This document shows positions 37,010 through 48,281 of a stretch of DNA of 64,000 nt, in pieces. This stretch comes from Pararge aegeria. Lineage: Eukaryota > Arthropoda > Insecta > Lepidoptera > Nymphalidae. Position 1 is the stretch's first letter. Every line of letters starts with the position of its first letter. Both the position numbers and the translations under genes were made by a program. Under the pieces are notes generated by a model. That model saw nothing but the letters and a program-made list of their open reading frames with translations, did no database searches and had not been told where the DNA came from. Where the stretch lies: NCBI RefSeq assembly GCF_905163445.1, contig NC_053180.1, positions 14,994,701-15,058,700 on the forward strand. The letters are read 5' to 3'.

Positions 37010-37260
37010 AGTCCGCCGACCCGCCGCCTCGGCTTTTTTCGGTTTGTTTGTTGACGGCTTTAGGTCTTGTGAATAAGTTTGAAAACTGTACGAGCCTATT
37101 AGTTGTGCCAATGTGTTAGCGGAAAATCGCAAATAAGTCCCAGACAAGTTGACAACATCTCGCCGGCAAGCACGCGCGGGTTCTAGTCACCGACAAGATT
37201 TTCTCAAAGCGTAGCACACCGAGTTGCCAGACTGAATCGGTGGATCAGCTCTTAATTGTG
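37010..37260. other. GC-rich unassigned block
   Basis: Contains cagtccgccgacccgccgcc and 'cgccggcaagcacgcgcggg', a clear composition shift from the AT-rich flanks. No open frame of note. It could be transposon or promoter-derived. Confidence 0.35.
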
Positions 37261-37344
37261 GTCATTATAATACATGAAAAAAAACATCCACAATCCACAC
37301 AGATTTGTCTAGTTTACACGTATTATAGCAAATGAGTTCATTGG

Positions 37345-37435
37345 GTTTCACACATTCACGATGTTTTCCTTCACCGTTGAAGCAAGCTACATTTAAATTG
37401 CTTTAAACGCACCAAACTGCCGCAGAGTAGCGCAC
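37345..37435 (-). repeat. SINE family A fragment
   Basis: 'cacgatgttttccttcaccg' and 'aattgctttaaacgcacc' match the middle of the family A SINE in reverse orientation. Confidence 0.7.
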
Positions 37436-37445
37436 GGCAGGAAGC

Positions 37446-37500
37446 AGTGGCGGTAGCTAAAGGAGGCCTTTGCCAACAGGCAATCCGAAACGCGTAGCAA
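37446..37500 (+). mobile_element. Possible hAT terminal-repeat remnant
   Basis: Starts cagtggcggtagctaaagga; CAGTGGCGG is the typical outer end of many hAT elements. The same start occurs at 47195. No partner end is visible. Confidence 0.4.
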
Positions 37501-38319
37501 TATAAATTAATAATTTAAGTACATAATTTTAACTCAATATTAATGTAAAACGATACCTAACCTAACGAATCAATATATTAATGTTTATTAAATTTAAAAG
37601 AATTAAAATGTTTATTAGTATATATGAAGAGACATTGTGGAATCAAAGGCTATTTTATTTATTTTATTTTATTTAAACGCACATAACTTAAGAAAGAGGT
37701 TCGAGCTGGGATGGCAGTGCTTCCGCTCCCGTAATCGCTTAACCGCGGATAGGAATTGTGTAATCTCCGTTTAACGGTTTTCTGTAAACTAATATAGAAA
37801 GTGATATTCAAAAGGTATGGGAGTGCAGCTTAATTTTAGCACTCCGACAGCTAACCTCGAGCGTTAAACACAAATTGCGAGCTTTTATCCTTGGGAGTTT
37901 CAGAGATGAAATTCCATTTACCATCATCATCAGTATGCAATAATTTATAATACGTTGATGACAATAATTTTATTTTAATGAAAGACGCTTTCAATGGGGA
38001 AAAAATTTAATATAAAACATCTGTCATAACTCCTCAATTTGTGAAAGCAATTTTACCTTTTTAAAAAGCCCCATTGTACCTGTACCATTGTGAGATTGGA
38101 CTTCCAAATTATTTCCACGGTATTGAACGAGCTTTGACTCTGAAGTGGAAGTCAAATATTCGTTAGGGGAAAGCCCATTGTATAATAATACATTGCTACA
38201 CCGTCAGGCAACACGTACAGCCCCGCCCTTTAAAGCTTTTGTAATCGTATACAGGCACCAAAACACGGGACGGACTCATCAGACAAAATTCAGATACAAT
38301 ATCCAGGTCTAAACAGAAA
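37501..38319. other. Intergenic sequence
   Basis: AT-rich first half with a TTTTA-type tract at about 37648-37672; nothing further recognised. Confidence 0.4.
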
Positions 38320-38605
38320 CGATGATAACCCAGTGGAATTAGACTTCAACTTCGAGAATCCCAGCACGCAGAGGTTTAACTTTTCTAAATTATGTGCGTT
38401 CTAAGCAATTAAAATATCACTTGTTTAAACAGTAAAGGAAAACATCGCGAGGAAACCTGCATATCTGAGAGTTCTCGATAATGATCTCAGAGGCATGTGT
38501 AGTACACGAATCTTCACTGGGCCTATACTATAACGGCTTTAACTCCTACTCATTGTGGGAGGAGACTCGTGCCCTGTATTATATGACGATTATGATGATC
38601 AAGGT
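38320..38605 (+). repeat. tRNA-derived SINE, family A, nearly full length
   Basis: Head cgatgataacccagtggaat (eroded), then 'cgagaatcccagcacgcaga', 'aacagtaaaggaaaacatcg', and end 'gtgggaggagactcgtgccc' with a short gatgat tail. Confidence 0.85.
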
Positions 38606-38939
38606 CTATAATATGCTTCAGTAAAACAATTATTTATACTGGGACAACAATCCCATATGGGTGCTGGATGTGCGGATTGTTAAAAATACGATGATAATTC
38701 AACTCAAACTTGCAAGTAGTTCTGTGCCCTTGAGGTAAATCAAGTGTAGAAAAGTGATACACAATACGTAATTTTTGCTACACTTAAGCTAAAATGTTTT
38801 CTCTTTGAATCTCTATAAGAGACATTCCACCTTTTTTCCCTCAAGCATACGGCCCTGATAAGGGAAACAGTGGTTAGGTGGGCTTAAAACGTTATGTATT
38901 CCTTGATATACTATCATAGCCTGACTACGGGATAAACTA

Positions 38940-39245
38940 GTATAGTCACTCCGCTCTGATAGGTTTTGACCCACGGGTCAGGTTTTAGCGGGTCCCATAG
39001 CCTAAGCCAAGCCACTTAAGAAAACGCTGCCCTTTAACAGCGACGAAACCTTCTAAGTCCAAACTCATCCCACAATCCGATAACTCGTGAGAAGGCCGGC
39101 CAACGCTGTTTGGTCCGCGGCACTCAGTGCGACTCCCTCGAGAACGTTGATGAGACTTCCCTATGAAGCACTGCCACCTTTGCATATTTCACCTTCTCGC
39201 AGAGGTTTTCCGCGCTACCTTAAGATCCATCTGTTTATTGTCGGT
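38940..39245. other. GC-rich unassigned block
   Basis: Overlapping frames on both strands (38985-39185 minus, 39087-39269 plus) reflect low stop-codon density. A recurrent repeat or old LINE piece is likely but I cannot name it. Confidence 0.35.
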
Positions 39246-40099
39246 TGGGAGGTATTGTTAGTCATGTAAGTCTAGTTATTAGTATAGCCATTTAAATTGA
39301 AAATCGATATGTTAAAGTAAAGTTTCTCGTATTTTTTCCTCATACAAAATATAATTTAAGTTAATATTATATTATAATTAAAATTTGATTTGACCAAAAC
39401 AATACAGCAATCCAATCTTACAATGCGGTAAGTACAATAGAACCTTTTAAAAGGTGAAATTACTCCCACAAATTGAAAACACACAAAAGATGTTTTGCCA
39501 ATATTAAAATATTTCCGGCGGTACTCGTCCCGAAGTCCCGCAGAATGGAAATGCTTTAGAGGTTTGTGTATTTTTTTTTATCACTTTTTCTTTAACAGGT
39601 TTGACATTTAAGCGTTGAATCATAATAATTTTCCGGTGATCTATATTATGTTTAGAAAGCCAATAAGTTCAACTAGTTTTGTAAAGAAAATTCAATAGTG
39701 ACCTTAATTTCATCTTACTGAGTGGATGGAAACTTATTTCTGAGTGGATTTTGCCTGGAGAGATCTTAGATCAAGATCAAGACTGAACGCGAACCGTACT
39801 GGACTATACAGGACTGGGCTAGATAACACTTCACCTTGGTGAAATATAGCGTATGTCTTACCCGTACAATGCTTGGCTAAAAAGTGAGTATTACGACTTA
39901 ACTAATCTTTAATTTACTACCTAATAATAAAAATAATAGTAGCTCCCCGGATGAGATGTCACAAATAGTTTTACTTCTACTAGTTAGAAGGAGAATTTAG
40001 TGTATGTCAATTTCGACAAACAGTTATTGTTAAATTTAGATTCTGCAATTATCTGATGCAAATTGTAAGCTAGGGATATTCCTACTATTTTATATGAAG
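39246..40099. other. AT-rich intergenic sequence
   Basis: No supported feature. Confidence 0.4.
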
Positions 40100-40745
40100 C
40101 GTTAGCGGTCACGCCCCCAAATAATATGTTGTGCGTATAAAGAAACGATAAGTCTTAAGTCAGTGGGTTACTGATGTCTACTGAGGAGTTCTGTTCACTA
40201 TCTCTAATAATATTTAACAGATCTTAAATAAATTTTGGCATAGCTATACCTATGATACATCCTTTCAAATAGAAAAATATCTTTGAAATCAGTAGAGATA
40301 TGACAGAGTTATTGTATAAAGTCGTCTAAATCTTTCATCCCCTACCCCTCAAAAACCCTATTGTTTTTCACATCAATATAAAACATCTTAAATGTAAACC
40401 CGGAGTAGTGTCTAACTTAAGTTAAATTTAGTTATTGAACTTAAATTAAAAAAAAACCGAGATTTAAGCTTCCCGTGATTTATTAAAAGTATTCAACCAC
40501 CCATTTCACTCATTAGGGGTGGAATTTCAAACATCTTTTCTTAGTTACCTACACTTTATAAAGAATAAAGGTCCTCGATTTTTTTTTTCTAGTATTAGCA
40601 GCCCAAGCTTTGCGCAAATTTTTCAGTTGTATTGAACTCAAAAAGTGGATTTTAAAAAGTCCTTTCTTAGTGCGGGGTATGCACGTGTAATTAATGAAAT
40701 CTATTGCCACAATTCCAAGTTTTTAACCCCATCGGTTTAGATTAT
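40100..40745 (-). mobile_element. Helitron-N-like fragments, composite
   Basis: 40140-40440 resembles the Lep1-like body (tctactgaggagttctgttc, 'tcatcccctacccctcaaaa'). 40490-40740 carries a second repeat body ('cactcattaggggtggaatttc', 'tcctttcttagtgcggggta'). Confidence 0.5.
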
Positions 40746-41282
40746 GTTTAGACTTTGAATAATATACCTAGATGAAGCTTTTGAGGTTAAATTAAAAACA
40801 ACTTAATTAATAAAAATCTGAAGATTTCTTATTTTCTAAATATTAATTTAATTGTATGAAGGAGGTAATTCACAAATTACATTTAATGAAAGTTATAAAT
40901 TTATTAATTTAGGATAATTTTATAAAATTAGGAAAAACAAAAATTAATTTTCATTTATTTAAATCCAAAATATTGTATTTATAATTGTATAGAGTTGTTA
41001 TTACATGTTTCAATTTTGTAATAAAGCTGCGGATGGTTGAGTAATACGCATATTTATTTACTTACGATAACAACAGCTATTTTTTAGAAGGTCTTTTTAA
41101 ATAATGGTTCATATGTTCCAAATGTAATATTAAATAAATAGTACTCTATAGTGTTCGTTGCCTCAAACTTAGTGTACAGTTCGTAGGTATAGAAGATTGA
41201 AGGGTAAAGCACGATTTGAAACTTTTTCAGATTTTAGTCCACCCCTAATTACTCATATTAACTAATCAAATCGGCAACTAAG
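40746..41282. other. AT-rich intergenic sequence
   Basis: No supported feature. Confidence 0.4.
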
Positions 41283-41319
41283 TTAAGTTACTCAATATAT
41301 AGTATATTGAGTAACTTAA
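41283..41319. repeat. Perfect 17-bp hairpin with 3-nt loop
   Basis: Left arm ttaagttactcaatata, loop tag, right arm the exact reverse complement. Confidence 0.93.
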
Positions 41320-41864
41320 ATTCAAGTTAGGATTTTCGCGCAACTAAATAAGTAATTTAGTAAAGCTATGTTCATACCAAGATCAACAGCGAAGTGCGTG
41401 TAATAATAAACAAAACCGTTCACTAGTTGAGACTATATTTTATAGTTATTACGTCCTACCCCACATCTAAGATGTAGCAACTATTATTTCATAATATTTT
41501 TTATACTGACGAAGTACATCGTGTATGTAATTAAAATGTAGAAAGAATATTATAAATGTAGCCACTCCTCGTAATTCTGATTTCAGAGTGTCTGTTGTTT
41601 ACGTTTACGAGACAAGGACGTTCTTTCATTTAATTACACCCTCTTTATTTTCTCAGATAATTGACGTTTGTCTTTAATATTATTTCTTATTCTGCTCCAA
41701 TATTAATTTAAAACCATTTTACCACATTTTTACCACGTTTTTAATAATTTGTTTTGAAGACCAAAGAACGTTACGTATGTTCAGGTTAAACATTGTAACT
41801 GATTTTAAACTAACTTCCTAATGACCTAGAGGTAGAAGTCATAATCATTGCTCAAGTTTTTATA
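41320..41864. other. Intergenic sequence
   Basis: No supported feature. Confidence 0.4.
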
Positions 41865-41892
41865 AATTTCAAAATCCATATAAAAAATTTCG

Positions 41893-41967
41893 GAACCGAC
41901 AGGATTTGAACCTGCGACTCTCTGGCAATCGCCGCCTGAGCGCTTTCTCCAATTAAGCTACGGCTCT
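41893..41967 (-). repeat. tRNA-like sequence, probably a tRNA-derived SINE head
   Basis: On the - strand gagccgtagcttaattggag is an A-box-like start and gcaggttcaaatcctg is a good T-arm/B box (GGTTCAAATCC). The D-arm pairs (GCTT/AAGC) and the T stem pairs. The anticodon stem only forms with an A-A mismatch, the loop is GGCGATT with no U33, and the acceptor has mismatches, so it is unlikely to be a functional tRNA. Its flank 'gaaattttttatatgg...tttgaaatttataa' recurs at 43225-43260, which supports a dispersed element. Confidence 0.65.
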
Positions 41968-41989
41968 CCTACCGTCGATGCCGAAATTA

Positions 41990-42773
41990 GTATATGCCTT
42001 TACATCAGTCATATGTTTATTATTATTTTTTAATATTCAGAGGTAGACTTTAGACTTATCATCAGGTGTGATTGCAGTCAAGCGTTCGTCTATAGACATG
42101 AAAAAAACAAAAAAAAAGACACAGCATGCAAGGCATTCAAGCGTACTTTCTGCAAACACCTTATTTTAATCAACAATACTGGTTGCTCTGATTTCCCATA
42201 AAAAAGTAAAATGAAGTCAAAACCCAAATAGTCTCATTTTATAACTGAACCCAATTGAACCTAAACCTGAACCACAAAAATAATGAAATTTTATTTTATT
42301 TTTCTAAATTTGTATTGAAATATGCCGAAATACTATAGATTTAGAGCTACGTCACCCACTCTTAAATTAAAACGAAGTAAAACGGACAATGAAAAGGAAG
42401 TTTTAGAAAAGTGAGTCATCATTAAAATATAAAAATTTGTATGGCCGAATATTCATTCCAATGTCCAAGAAAAAGTAGGTAGTTACTAATTAGTAGGGCA
42501 AGCTGAGGTGGCATTGCGTGCGTGCGTGTGTGTTCAGTAAGGTTGATTTAATTTGTTGTTATTGTTTAAAAGTAGGTATTTATTTTGAGATCACTATGCC
42601 CCAACATATTTTACTCTCCTAGTATTACGGGTTTCGTACCAAAACGGTATAATTGTGGACTTTGAAATTTTGTATGCCTTTACTTTGTAGCGTCATCTAG
42701 TAGGAAACGTTGCAGTTTCGATCTACTATTTCAAAGGTCCATATTACAATGAGACACGACAAGAGATAATTTT
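41990..42773. other. Intergenic sequence
   Basis: No supported feature. A gcgtgcgtgcgtgtgtg tract lies at about 42516-42532. Confidence 0.4.
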
Positions 42774-42774
42774 A

Positions 42775-43182
42775 CTAGCTGTTGCCCGCGACTTCGTCTG
42801 CGTTCGTTTTCTGATGTGGCATTAAATTTAGTTGTAGATCTAAAAAAAAATTAAGTTACAGTATCGCTAAGCCTTACATGAGGGGTTTGCTGCTGTCCGC
42901 TTGTCTGTCTTTGGGCAAAATTAAACACATATTATAACCTCTTTAGTACAAAAATAATTATTTAAATCGGTTATAATTTATTGGAGTTATGGTGTAAAAT
43001 CGCCAAACACTTATCCCCTCTCCCAAAGGAACCTAGCTTAATATCGAGATAAAAAGTATCCTATATTACTTCGAACACTTCCAAGAATATATGTACAAAG
43101 TTTAATGAGGATCGGTTAAGTAGTTTTTGCGTGAAAGGGTAGCAAACAAACTTACATTGACATTTTTAATATTAGTAGAGAT
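42775..43182 (-). mobile_element. Lep1-like Helitron-N, full length
   Basis: On the - strand it begins A|TCTCTACTAAT and ends GGGCAACAGCTAG|T, the TC...CTAG ends and A^T target expected of a Helitron. The body matches 8497-8942 closely. No Rep/helicase coding is present, so it is non-autonomous. Confidence 0.8.
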
Positions 43183-43184
43183 TA

Positions 43185-43284
43185 TTTTTATTAGTGTTTT
43201 TACCTATGCTTGGAGGAATTATAAATTTTTATAAATTTTAAAATGCATATAAAAAAAATTCAAGTGTAGGTAAAAACACTAATA
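43185..43284. repeat. Inverted repeat with 28-bp arms
   Basis: Left arm tttttattagtgtttttacc (from 43185) and the reverse complement of the right arm (to 43284) differ at about 2 of 28 positions. The inner spacer carries the tRNA-like element's 3' flank. It directly abuts the Helitron at 42775-43182. Confidence 0.8.
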
Positions 43285-43317
43285 AAAAAAAAAAAAATAT
43301 TGCTCCAGTTATCGTAA

Positions 43318-43615
43318 CTATCATCATTATCAACCCATTACCGACCCACTACAGGGTCTCCTCTTAGAATAGGAAAGGTTCAGACCGTAGTGCATCAAGC
43401 GGGCCCAGTATGGATTGATAGAAATTACACGCTTTTGAGAAAACTATGTAGAACTCTAAGACATGCATTTTCTCACGATGTTTTCCTTCAGCATTAATGC
43501 AAATGATAAGCATTTTAATTGTTTAAATTAAAAACGCATTTAATTCCAAAACGTTAGAGGTGCGTGCAGGGAATTATATCTAACTATGTCCCCGCGAAAA
43601 TAAGTCCGAAGCTAT
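43318..43615 (-). repeat. tRNA-derived SINE, family A, nearly full length
   Basis: Minus strand: eroded head near 43615, 'cacgcacctctaacg', 'gaaggaaaacatcgtgag' and end 'ccctgtagtgggtcggtaat' with an atgatgat tail. Confidence 0.85.
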
Positions 43616-44121
43616 CGCTGCATTTTTGAACAAAAGAATGATATTTTCTTTTAATTTATTGTTTACCTTTTCTTAGATTGAACATAAGGTAGTTTAAACA
43701 GAGAAAAAGAAAAGCTATTATTTATATAATATTATAACTACCATTTATGATTTTATGTTTTAACGGATTTTTCTATAATAGACTATCTAGGCACGTTTCG
43801 CTACAATACTCGAGCTTGCTCTGGAGATATTGACTACACAACGCACAATTATTTATGAACTTTTCTCGAAAAAGGGTTCGTGCAATACGAGCTGAATGTA
43901 GTATTTAAGCTTGAGTCTTAAAACCTCCCTAATATTATTTACAGTACAAATTTCATGTGGTTAAATAACGTAATAGGTAACTCCTAACATATCTACTGCC
44001 ATCCTATTAGTATCTATCAATACATGTGTGTGGCGTGAAAAATAGAGTATTCAACGCGGGGCAATAATACCTTCGTATACATCGCTAGGCTAAGATCATT
44101 TCTAATATTTCGATTTTTTTT
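43616..44121. other. Intergenic sequence
   Basis: No supported feature. Confidence 0.4.
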
Positions 44122-44122
44122 C

Positions 44123-44372
44123 GACGGCCGATTGGCGCAGTGGGGAGCAACCCTGCTGTGTGTGGATTCCTGATTGCCATGGGGTTGATTCCCACAACTG
44201 GAGAATGTTTTTCAGTGTCTGGTTGTTTATCTGTATAGTATAAGTATTTATATATATTATTCATAAAAATATTGAACCGTCGTCTTAGTACCCATGACAA
44301 AAGCTACGCTTACTTTGGGACTAGATGGCGATGAGTGCATCGTCGTAGTATATTTTTTATTTATTTATTCAT
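44123..44372 (+). repeat. tRNA-derived SINE, family B
   Basis: Head gacggccgattggcgcagtg and tail (TTTA)n at 44354-44370. The usual ggccgtgggttcgattcc box is partly rearranged here (tgccatggggttgattccc). Confidence 0.85.
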
Positions 44373-44398
44373 TAAAAAACCTCACGAACCATTTGTAG

Positions 44399-44445
44399 AT
44401 CCAGGAAAAGCTATCGAGAAAAATTTCCGATAGCTTTTCCTGGAT
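44399..44445. repeat. 18-bp perfect-arm hairpin followed by a short tandem
   Basis: Arms atccaggaaaagctatcg (44399-44416) and its reverse complement (44428-44445). The right arm's ttcctggata is repeated at 44456-44466, giving two 'ttcctggata.ag.tataa' units in a row. Confidence 0.88.
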
Positions 44446-44585
44446 ACAGTATAATTTCCTGGATAAGGTATAAGTTTGTTGAATTCTATGAAGACTGGTA
44501 GGTACAGTAGTTAAGCTTTGGGTAACGAACAAATAGAATTCGTTCCGTCCGTTATTAACAACAGCTTGTTGTTGTGAAAATGATT

Positions 44586-44800
44586 CTATTGTCCGCTACT
44601 TCGTCTGCATTTATTTTGGGTTTTTAAATATCCCGCAGAAACACATTTTTCCCGGGATAAAATTTATTCTATGCCTGTTTTCAGGATGCTGACTAATTCT
44701 GTACCAAAATTTACCACGACAAGTTCATCTATATCGCTTCGCTTCGCTTTAGTTTAGGAGCACATAGCAAACACACTTTCACATTTATAATGTTAGATTC
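44586..44800 (-). mobile_element. Helitron-N-like fragment
   Basis: Starts attgtccgctacttcgtctg and ends cacatttataatgttagatt, eroded versions of the two Lep1-like ends. Confidence 0.6.
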
Positions 44801-45127
44801 TTTAAATGTACGATTGGATGATTGTACGATATGAAAAATATTATAATTAAAGTTTAATCAAGTCAGTCCTCCAAGCGGTCAAATCGCTGTACATAACTTA
44901 CACTGTTCTCCACTGTTCGGTGAATTTTTGAGATATTAAAATTGCCGCATGTCCTCATTTATCTAAAAAGATTTAGGTTCTCGGCCTTGCCCAAATTGCC
45001 TTACTCCCCATTTTCTTGTATCGTATATTTAGTAGTTAAATAAATATAGGAAGCGGGCGTATATTGTCGAAGTATAATTAGACGATATGTAAAAAAAAAA
45101 ACTAAAACATAAAACATTAATACTCTA

Positions 45128-45400
45128 CTAGCTCGTCCGGAGAAGTCAATTGGCCATCAAATCCATACTATCCATACTGATATTATAAATGCGAAAGTGT
45201 GTTTGTTTGTCCATCAATAACGCAGTGACAGAGCAATGGATTGATGGGAATTTTTGCATAAATATAGTTTATGGGCCGGAGAGTGATATAGGCTACTTTA
45301 TATCCTGGGAAAATTTAAGATACGTGGGAAGATACGCTTACGTTTACGTTGTCCGTAAATCACGCACCAACATGATGTGTTGAGCTATAAAATTACTGTA
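45128..45400 (+). mobile_element. Chimaeric Helitron-like fragment
   Basis: Begins ctagctcgtccggagaag and is then joined to 'tgatattataaatgcgaaag' (45178), the inverse-orientation end of another copy with the 'gggccggagagtgatatagg' body. The frame at 45189-45383 is a read-through. Confidence 0.6.
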
Positions 45401-46419
45401 ACAATAAACAATGTGTATTAAAAGACGTGCTAAACATGTTTCACTTAAAAAATCACGTCATAGCTATATCCCCTATATGAGTAATGCCTAAATAAGTAAC
45501 GGCTAACCTAAGGAGATTCCTAGGCATACATCTACCGTTCACAGATGGTAATCACCTGGTGAGGCATGAGGCATTCGATTTAGACGATGCCTAGGTTCAG
45601 TGAAAACGGTCATTATACACTATGCGGTGTATGAATAAGTATATTGACACATAAAAAACTATATCACAGTGAATAATGAAATAAAAATGATTTACTTTTA
45701 AAACATTTGGATTTCGTAAAGCAAAATGCTAAACTGCATTGTAGTCGTATTTATTTAGATAAAGATTTTTGGTAATAATTCCGTTGTTTTACAACAAAAA
45801 GTTAAAATGATTTGCCCAATCTCCCTAATAATATTAGTTCAAAGTTAAGCTGGGATAGGAACAAAATGAGCTTAAAATATGACAGTGGAGTATAAGATCA
45901 TTACCTATTCCCTTCCAAGGTGCCCAAACTTTTCACCTCTGCTGCATTTTTAATAATTTGCACAAAAAAGTGTAATAAGCCACGGCGAGGGCCATGCTCG
46001 CAAAAAGTTCCGCTTCAAAATCGTATTTCCTTCATCTACATTTTATTAACCACGAACAATCTCTCTTGTGAAACTTTGGCAAGCGGTGATTGAATTTTTT
46101 TTTTTTTTTATAAAAAGTTTCTAGAGGCTTACGCTTCCAAGCATTGAAAACAGTGTTGGAGAAATTATATTTTTTTCACTATAGCTACGCTCTTCATCAC
46201 CACTTCATCATTCATTTTTGTAGTATTTATGGACTAATTTTTATTTTTGTAGATCACATTTAAACAATACGCATTATTTGACAGTATCGCTTGTATCCTA
46301 TTTTACCCACAATTTTTTATAAAAATTATAAGTTGTCGCTGGTTACTAACCATTTAAAAAATATATAATACGGGGCACTTCGTTGCAGATTTTCTTTTAT
46401 TTATAGTTATATATTAATT
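45401..46419. other. Intergenic sequence
   Basis: No supported feature. Confidence 0.4.
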
Positions 46420-46850
46420 AAAGGACTAACCATGTAGTAAGTATTTGGTAAGTTATAAAACAGAGCAACACATAGCAGGGCCTGCAAGAAACACATTCTG
46501 CAGCGAACCGCCCAGTGTCCGTTAACCCACCGTGCCCACCTGTAAGTTACCCGATGGTAAGTTAAAAACCATCGCTGAGCAACACAAAGTGTAATGGCAA
46601 CAGGGAATTCAAGGACCATATTCTACAAAGGGGCGCTCTGTGTCCATCAGGTCTGAGTCGGTATTAATGCTCATGTGCCTGTAATTACACCGGCATTCAG
46701 ACCGAAACATAGCAATGCTGCTTGCCATCTGCTGTCATAAGCATGGCTGTAGTTCTTCCCAGAACGAGCTCTGTCTCAAGAAAGTCCTAATAAATTGTCA
46801 AAGGCATAGAGGGGTACAAAGAGTCCAAGCAAAGAGAGGATCTGTGTTAT
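46420..46850 (-). repeat. Unclassified interspersed repeat, copy 2
   Basis: Better-preserved copy of 35815-36060, with 'gcgctctgtgtccatcaggt', 'tgctcatgtgcctgtaattacac' and 'cgaaacatagcaatgctgct'. The minus frame at 46407-46619 is a read-through. Confidence 0.65.
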
Positions 46851-46859
46851 ACAAACGTA

Positions 46860-47045
46860 ATATCGCCATATCGGCCTAGCATTGTCGGTAGGGTTGTAAA
46901 CAGCCACGGTTGCTTCCAACGGAACCAGACGAGAGATTTATCAGAAATTATAAATTGCCAAACTTCTCCGGCCAGTGTTCTAACCTAGGATCTCTCACTT
47001 ATCCCTCTTACCACAGCGCAAGGTGGAGAACTTGTGCCATAATGA
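46860..47045 (-). repeat. SINE-like repeat with tRNA-like box
   Basis: 'ggtagggttgtaaacagccacgg' followed by 'agaaattataaattgccaaa' and a B-box-like 'gttctaacctaggatctctc'; shares its start with 62078-62105. Confidence 0.55.
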
Positions 47046-47194
47046 TTTAGCTTAAATTCTACCTATAACTTCAGCTCACGAAGAAAATCAAAGAAATGTT
47101 AAAAATAAAGTAATATTATGTATTTTAATTGTTATTTTTACTTAGTGTGTTATATATTTTTTATAATGTGGTGCTTATTCTGTGTAGCTTGAGG

Positions 47195-48185
47195 CAGTGG
47201 CGGTACTACCATACAAGCTGAAAAGCCGGGCTTGCGTTACAATAAGTATATCTTTAAAATTTTTCTCGACTATTCCGAAATGAAATTAACAAAATAATTA
47301 AAACTTGATAGCAATGAGGATATAAATACAATGTTTTAACTTTTGCTTAGTAATGTATATACTCTTTGTCTACTTTACTGCAAGCACTACGTTACTCTGG
47401 CAGGTAGTCTCTGTGGTAGCAACCAGCCGAACGGCGCGCCGCCGCGCCGAACTGTCACTATCGCGCTCTTCGCGGGTCTTCGTACGCGACCGGAGGCCCC
47501 GCTTTGTCTCGCTCACACTCATTTGCTTATATGGGGCTTTTATTTCACTGCTCCCTCTCATAGAAATTTCAATGTATTTAGCAGAGACAATCTAGATTAT
47601 TTAATAATTTAGTATGGAGATCAAATGCCTGATTGCTAGTTGAAGTTAGTGAAGATGACCAGCGAGCGAATTGAAACAACTTCACGCGTGTTATTGTTTG
47701 CGTTACAACTAGTTGACACTTGACAGATTCATTATTATTGATTAGTAACTACTTAGTTAGGAGTTTATTATTGTTTTTTTGAGTTGTATAGTGCATTTTA
47801 CTGGTTTGTTTTCTTACAAATTATAGTAAATATTGTTAAATATGAGCTCAATTTGTGTGCAAATTGTTTCTGTGGCGAAATCAAAAAATAATTGGCGAAC
47901 AACAGGTAAATATTTGCATTTTTTTTTTTCTAATGGAAATAATGGTTGGAACGCGGCTGGTTACGACATAAATTACCAGGCATCATAAGAATTAAAGAGA
48001 GCAGAACTCAAAGAAACACTTGGGATTACTATGATTACTTTTTAATTTTGGCAAACATTGCATAGAAACTTCTTTATCATAATTCTTGTGCTGACCCTAA
48101 CCGTAGTGTTTTTCAAAGATTTGTTGATACGGTTTGTCATTTAGCACAACAAGAATGGTGACTTAGAGATCATGACGAGTTAAAT
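47195..48185 (+). pseudogene. Degenerate hAT transposon with TTF-type transposase fragment
   Basis: Starts cagtggcggtactaccatac, a hAT-like terminal end. A CpG-rich block follows at 47400-47530 (cggcgcgccgccgcgcc). Downstream, broken frames read SNGNNGWNAAGYDINY, then ELKRAELKE, then DPNRSVFQRFVDTVCHLAQQ followed by LRDHDE. In hAT transposases with a TTF-type zinc finger these regions appear in this order (W..xGY.D, KRHE.S..H, NR..L.RLID...FL..Q...LRGHDE), so I read it as a dead fragment. No second terminal repeat is visible. Confidence 0.65.
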
Positions 48186-48281
48186 TTGACCTTTAGGTAA
48201 CTGGGCTTGCTCAAATTCAAAACCCTAGGAACGCCGTTGGCTTGAGGAGACGAATTGGGAAATTGTAATGTCTCTGAAAAA

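Noticed and set aside
38940..39245. rRNA or snRNA gene in a GC-rich block
   Set aside because: No conserved rRNA or spliceosomal RNA motif seen; composition alone is not evidence.
41893..41967. Functional tRNA gene on the minus strand
   Set aside because: The T-arm and D-arm are good, but the anticodon stem needs an A-A mismatch, the loop lacks U33 and the acceptor stem is imperfect; its flank is repeated elsewhere, so a SINE head is more likely.
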